From: CBDCWQ01 sp965223435
GTDB lineage: Bacteria; Myxococcota; Kuafuiibacteriia; Kuafuiibacteriales; Kuafuiibacteriaceae
Length of the DNA: 64,000 nucleotides
Direction: 5' to 3'
Assembly (NCBI GenBank): GCA_965223435.1
Contig: CBDCWQ010000018.1
Coordinates: 641,196 to 705,195 of the forward strand
In this document: positions 60,590-64,000 of the stretch, piece after piece
Layout of the letters: every line of letters begins with the position of its first letter
How positions within the stretch are numbered: the first letter of the stretch is position 1
The notes under the pieces: generated by a model
The model's input: only the letters and a program-made list of their open reading frames with translations
Databases searched by the model: none
What the model was told of the DNA's origin: nothing
Program-made: the position numbers and the translations under genes

Positions 60590-63103
60590 ATGAACAGTCT
60601 CCCGATTCTACCCACCAATATTCTTCTTCTTGGTCTCGGTTTTACAGTCTCCTGCCATGTTTCATCAGATCTGAATGAGGGCGGAGCGGTGGGTGTTGAT
60701 TCTGCTAGCCAGGAACGATTGATCGCCCATTGGCCGCTCAACGAAGGCAAGGACACGATCGTTCACGACACGACAGGGCAGCACCCTGGCAAGATTCGAG
60801 GAGCAACATGGACTTCGGACGGCCTTTTGCGGTTTGACGGTCGCGACGACTACATACCCATCCGTCCGTCCGTCGAGGTTTCGGGCCAGACGCTCACCAT
60901 TTCAGCTCGGTTTAGCTCTGAGGACCTTGCCAACTGTGAGACGAACGACTGCCGTATCATCTCCCGGTCCACCGGCGTGCAAACGTATGAACATGATTTC
61001 ATGCTAAGTACAATCCGGATCAAAACCGTTACACGGTTGCGTTTTCGGCTACGGATCAACGGGCGCACAAAAACACTCATCGCATATACAGGAGATTTGC
61101 GTGACAACGAAACGGTCCATGCCGCGGCCGTGTACGATGGGTCGTATATGCGCCTGTACAAAAACGGAAACGCTGTCGGACGCCTTGCAATCACTGGAGA
61201 TATCACAACCACGCCGGATGCCGCAACCTGGATCGGCGGCAATCCGCCGGGCCCCACTGATCGTCCCTGGATGGGACACATTCATGACCTTCGCATCTAC
61301 GGTCGCGCACTCTCGTCTGACGAAATCGCGTCGCTTGCCGCGGGCAATGTGGGCGAAACTCCGGTAGATCCTGGAAACACCGATGGAACCGACGGAAACA
61401 CGGGTGGGACCGGTGAAACCGACGGAAACACCGATGGGACCGGTGAAACCGACGGTAACACCGATGGGACCGGTGAAACCGACAGCAACGCCGATGGAAC
61501 TGACGGAAACACCGATGGGACCGGTGAAACCGACGGTAACACCGGTGAAACCGACGGTAACACCGGTGAAACCGACGGAAATACCGATGGAACCGACGGA
61601 AACCCCAACGTCGAGGAACCCCTCCCCGGCCCCAATCATCCACCGGTCGCAACGGACGCGTCATTCACGACCTCTGAAAACACCCCCGTCAACATTACCC
61701 TGTCCGCTACCGACAAGGACAATGATACACTGATCTTTCGCGATGTGAGCCAGCCGCAAGCAGGCGCACTCAGTGGCGCCGGGCAAAACCTTGTGTACAC
61801 ACCAGGGCCCTCATTTGTTGGTATGGACAAGTTTGACTTTCGCGTCGAAGACGAGGACGGCGCTACCGACGTAGGCACGATCACGATCACTGTCGAGCGT
61901 CCACAAACATCAACGCCTGGTCGTGTCACGGCCATAGCCAAGGCGATGCACCCAAACCTCTACTTCAACCAAAAAGAAATTACGAAGATGCGCGCGGCAA
62001 TTAAGAACCGTACTGCGCCATCAGCAGCGCTTGCCGCCTGGAGCAGAATCGCCTCAGCCAACGCCGTTGGCAAACCCAGCACTCTAAAGACGAACCTTGG
62101 CTGGCACGCCACCTATAAGATCGCCCAACCCCTGAGCAAGAAAAATATGGAGGCTGCGATGAGCTACATGATTGAGCCAACCGACAGCAAGGCAAACGCG
62201 ATGAAAAATGCACTGCTCAGCTGGACGCAGCTCAAGGGAGAGGGAAGCAACTGGGCTCGGGGATGCCAAACCGGTGGCCACATGCAGTACCCCTTGGCAT
62301 GGATGTATGACCTCCTTTACAACGCAGGTGTTCTTAGCGAAACAGAGAAGGATCAAGTCGATGCCTATATGCAAAAGTATGCGAGGACTCTCACAATCAA
62401 GCGCCACGGCGTTCTGTTCGGGATCGACGAGCAGGGCAAGGCCGTAAGAGACTCAAACGGTCAGATTCTCAAAGACAGGGATTTGCTTATGAAGCAACCA
62501 CCCTCTGTGAGGATAGGCTATGATAATTTCTACACCCTTGACCAAACCGCTGGCCTTGTTTTCGCCATGGTCTCCCATTCCCAGGCAGCCGTCGACAGGA
62601 TCTTCGAAACAGATGTATCCAACAGCAACTACGGCATCAATGACCCTGCTTTCGAAAAGGGTCACATCCGTTCTTTTCGCAATCTCATCGAGGGCGAGGT
62701 CTATCCGAACGGCTACACCTACGATGGCTACAAGCGACAATACGGTTTCAACACGACGACGGGATTCAATGGCGAAGACAAGGGTGATGGCCAACACTAC
62801 CACTTCTTTGCGCTGATGGGTTTCATCGCGGCTGCGGAGGCCTCAGCCCACAACGGATTTGATGCCTGGGCGTACAAGAACAACCGATTGGTGCAAGGAT
62901 TCATCACTGGCGCCGCGTGGGCCCATACGGCATATCGGGTAGCAGACCCGGGAAACCGAAACCATTCGCCCCTTTACTGGATGATTCTGCGGCGATATCC
63001 CGACAACCAAACCATAAAAGACGTTGTTGGGCGCAGCGAATCACGTGCAACGTATTCGTACTTTTTCTCGAACGTTGGCCCGATTTGGAGTGTAGGAAGA
63101 TAA
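60590..63103 (+). CDS. Lipoprotein with LamG domain, TDG-repeat linker, Ig-like domain and alginate-lyase-like domain
   Basis: 837 residues from the ATG at 60590, which places a lipobox (LGLGFTVSC) right after a hydrophobic segment; an upstream in-frame ATG at 60509 does not fit as well. Order: LamG/concanavalin-type domain (about 40-245, AHWPLNEG, LRIYGRALSSDE), a low-complexity linker of NTDGTGETDG units (about 255-345), an Ig-like/cadherin-like domain (about 346-435, LSATDKDNDTL, GMDKFDFRVEDEDGATD), and a toroid domain resembling alginate lyases (about 445-838, HPNLYFNQKEITKMRAAI, then QYPLAWMYDLLYNAG). It probably degrades a uronic-acid polysaccharide at the cell surface. Substrate is inferred. 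Confidence 0.85.
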   Translation: MNSLPILPTNILLLGLGFTVSCHVSSDLNEGGAVGVDSASQERLIAHWPLNEGKDTIVHDTTGQHPGKIRGATWTSDGLLRFDGRDDYIPIRPSVEVSGQTLTISARFSSEDLANCETNDCRIISRSTGVQTYEHDFMLSTIRIKTVTRLRFRLRINGRTKTLIAYTGDLRDNETVHAAAVYDGSYMRLYKNGNAVGRLAITGDITTTPDAATWIGGNPPGPTDRPWMGHIHDLRIYGRALSSDEIASLAAGNVGETPVDPGNTDGTDGNTGGTGETDGNTDGTGETDGNTDGTGETDSNADGTDGNTDGTGETDGNTGETDGNTGETDGNTDGTDGNPNVEEPLPGPNHPPVATDASFTTSENTPVNITLSATDKDNDTLIFRDVSQPQAGALSGAGQNLVYTPGPSFVGMDKFDFRVEDEDGATDVGTITITVERPQTSTPGRVTAIAKAMHPNLYFNQKEITKMRAAIKNRTAPSAALAAWSRIASANAVGKPSTLKTNLGWHATYKIAQPLSKKNMEAAMSYMIEPTDSKANAMKNALLSWTQLKGEGSNWARGCQTGGHMQYPLAWMYDLLYNAGVLSETEKDQVDAYMQKYARTLTIKRHGVLFGIDEQGKAVRDSNGQILKDRDLLMKQPPSVRIGYDNFYTLDQTAGLVFAMVSHSQAAVDRIFETDVSNSNYGINDPAFEKGHIRSFRNLIEGEVYPNGYTYDGYKRQYGFNTTTGFNGEDKGDGQHYHFFALMGFIAAAEASAHNGFDAWAYKNNRLVQGFITGAAWAHTAYRVADPGNRNHSPLYWMILRRYPDNQTIKDVVGRSESRATYSYFFSNVGPIWSVGR
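61381..61605. repeat. In-frame coding repeat of the linker
   Basis: The unit ACCGATGGGACCGGTGAAAC plus CGACGGAAAC recurs about seven times with shortened variants, encoding the TDGTGETDGN linker. Slippage-prone; copy number probably differs between strains. Confidence 0.85.
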
Positions 63104-63198
63104 CGCGGGTCATTTCGACCTAGCCCTTCCAGTGCGACGACGAACAGCCAAGGGTTCTACATCGGACCCGCTCGACGTGGGTGTTTTTCAACACCTTG

Positions 63199-64000
63199 CT
63201 AGGCTTCGCTTTCGAGGAAGCGCTCGCAGTCGATGGCGGCCATGCAGCCGGTGCCTGCTGCGGTGATCGCCTGGCGGTACACGTGGTCTTGGACGTCTCC
63301 GCAGGCGAAGACCCCGGGGATCGTCGTGCGGGAAGACCCTTTTTCAACCTCAATGTAGCCATTTTCGTCGAGGGCAAGCTGTCCTTCGAAGAGCTCTGTG
63401 TTGGGTTTGTGGCCGATGGCCACAAAGAACCCGTCGCAGGGAAGTTCGCCCTCTTCACCGGTTTTTGTGTTTTTGGTCCGGACTCCGGTGAGGCCACCGG
63501 CAGCTCCCGGCTTATCTGGCTTTTGGCCCAAGGCCTCGGTCACGGTTGTGTTCCAAATGAAATCGATTTTAGGATTATTCTGGGCGCGGGCCTGCATCAC
63601 CTTGGACGCACGCAGCTGGTCACGGCGATGAACAATGGTGACCGAAGATGCGAACTTGGTCAGAAAATTGGCCTCTTCAAGGGCTGTGTCTCCTCCGCCC
63701 ACGACAATGACCTTTTTCTCCCTAAAAAATGCGCCGTCGCAGGTCGCACAGGCCGAGACGCCATGGCCCATGAGCTCTCGTTCTCCCGGAATCTCGAGAA
63801 GTTTGGCGACTGCGCCGGTGGCTACGATGAGGGCGTCTGCCTCGTATCGTGGCTTCCCTTCGACCTCAATCTTGAAAGGGCGGTGGTTGAGCTCCGCCTT
63901 GGTGACAAATCCGTGCACGACTTTTGTGCCAAAACGCACCGCTTGGGCCTTAAACTTCTCCATCAGATCTGGTCCCAAGATGCCCTCCGGAAAGCCCGGA
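63199..64000 (-). CDS. trxB: Thioredoxin reductase (5' end outside window)
   Basis: The frame ends at TAG 63199 and remains open to the right edge; the visible 267 residues begin at PGFPEGILGPDLMEKF, corresponding to roughly residue 70 of a 310-residue enzyme. The redox centre is ACATCDG, the NADPH-binding motif VVGGGDTALEEA, and the FAD-binding C-terminus GVFACGDVQDHVYRQAITAA. It reduces thioredoxin with NADPH. Coding is complete to the stop. Confidence 0.95.
   Translation of the reverse strand, partial: PGFPEGILGPDLMEKFKAQAVRFGTKVVHGFVTKAELNHRPFKIEVEGKPRYEADALIVATGAVAKLLEIPGERELMGHGVSACATCDGAFFREKKVIVVGGGDTALEEANFLTKFASSVTIVHRRDQLRASKVMQARAQNNPKIDFIWNTTVTEALGQKPDKPGAAGGLTGVRTKNTKTGEEGELPCDGFFVAIGHKPNTELFEGQLALDENGYIEVEKGSSRTTIPGVFACGDVQDHVYRQAITAAGTGCMAAIDCERFLESEA

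Overview
The window looks like chromosomal DNA of a GC-rich Gram-negative bacterium of the Myxococcota / Bradymonadota type (former Deltaproteobacteria). This is inferred from gene content: a Ser/Thr kinase fused to an ATPase domain, MJ0042 zinc-ribbon plus DUF3426 architecture, a PhaR-type regulator, RNase J, MutS2 with a Smr domain, several lipobox lipoproteins, an outer-membrane barrel and very large secreted multidomain proteins. The species cannot be fixed from the sequence alone. No rRNA, tRNA or CRISPR array was seen.

Left part (1-11.9 kb): a 3'-truncated kinase-ATPase gene runs off the left edge. It is followed by a GGGGGACACGTG tandem-repeat patch and a broken REP-associated (Y1/HUH) transposase. 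Next comes a nested mobile region. An outer three-gene transposon (zinc-ribbon protein, DDE transposase, AAA ATPase; 21-bp inverted ends at 3426 and 11841) is interrupted by an IS66-family element (4181-9287; 8-bp target duplication CGTTTCAC). The IS66 tnpC gene is itself split by a serine-recombinase element (about 4492-7107).

Central part (12-38.3 kb): a family of large exported proteins. A degraded lipoprotein gene (12122-15390, several frameshifts, kinase-like C-terminus) and a double-MerR regulator precede two giant paralogues. These have 3745 and 2793 residues. They share an N-terminal half (export signal, GWN-type domain, FN3, Asp-box beta-propeller, alpha/alpha toroid) but have unrelated C-terminal halves: four tandem ~168-residue modules in the first, and WIKNN-type repeats plus an S33-type alpha/beta hydrolase in the second. 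A 150-bp element with perfect 36-bp inverted repeats closes the block.

Right part (38.4-64 kb): mostly housekeeping and envelope genes. It holds a GH113-like lipoprotein coupled to an unknown exported protein, and a Tat pair whose TatC carries a large receiver-like insertion in its first periplasmic loop. Then come TetR, PhaR, a zinc-ribbon/DUF3426 protein with a Gly/Pro/Ser repeat tract, and a second TatA. After these lie an outer-membrane protein, a sugar-nucleotide epimerase, RNase J, a frameshifted NYN-domain gene, a TPR lipoprotein and MutS2. The window ends with a small lipoprotein, a patatin phospholipase, a CBS-pair protein, a cystathionine gamma-synthase-type enzyme, a CPxCG protein, a LamG/alginate-lyase-like lipoprotein and the start-truncated trxB at the right edge.
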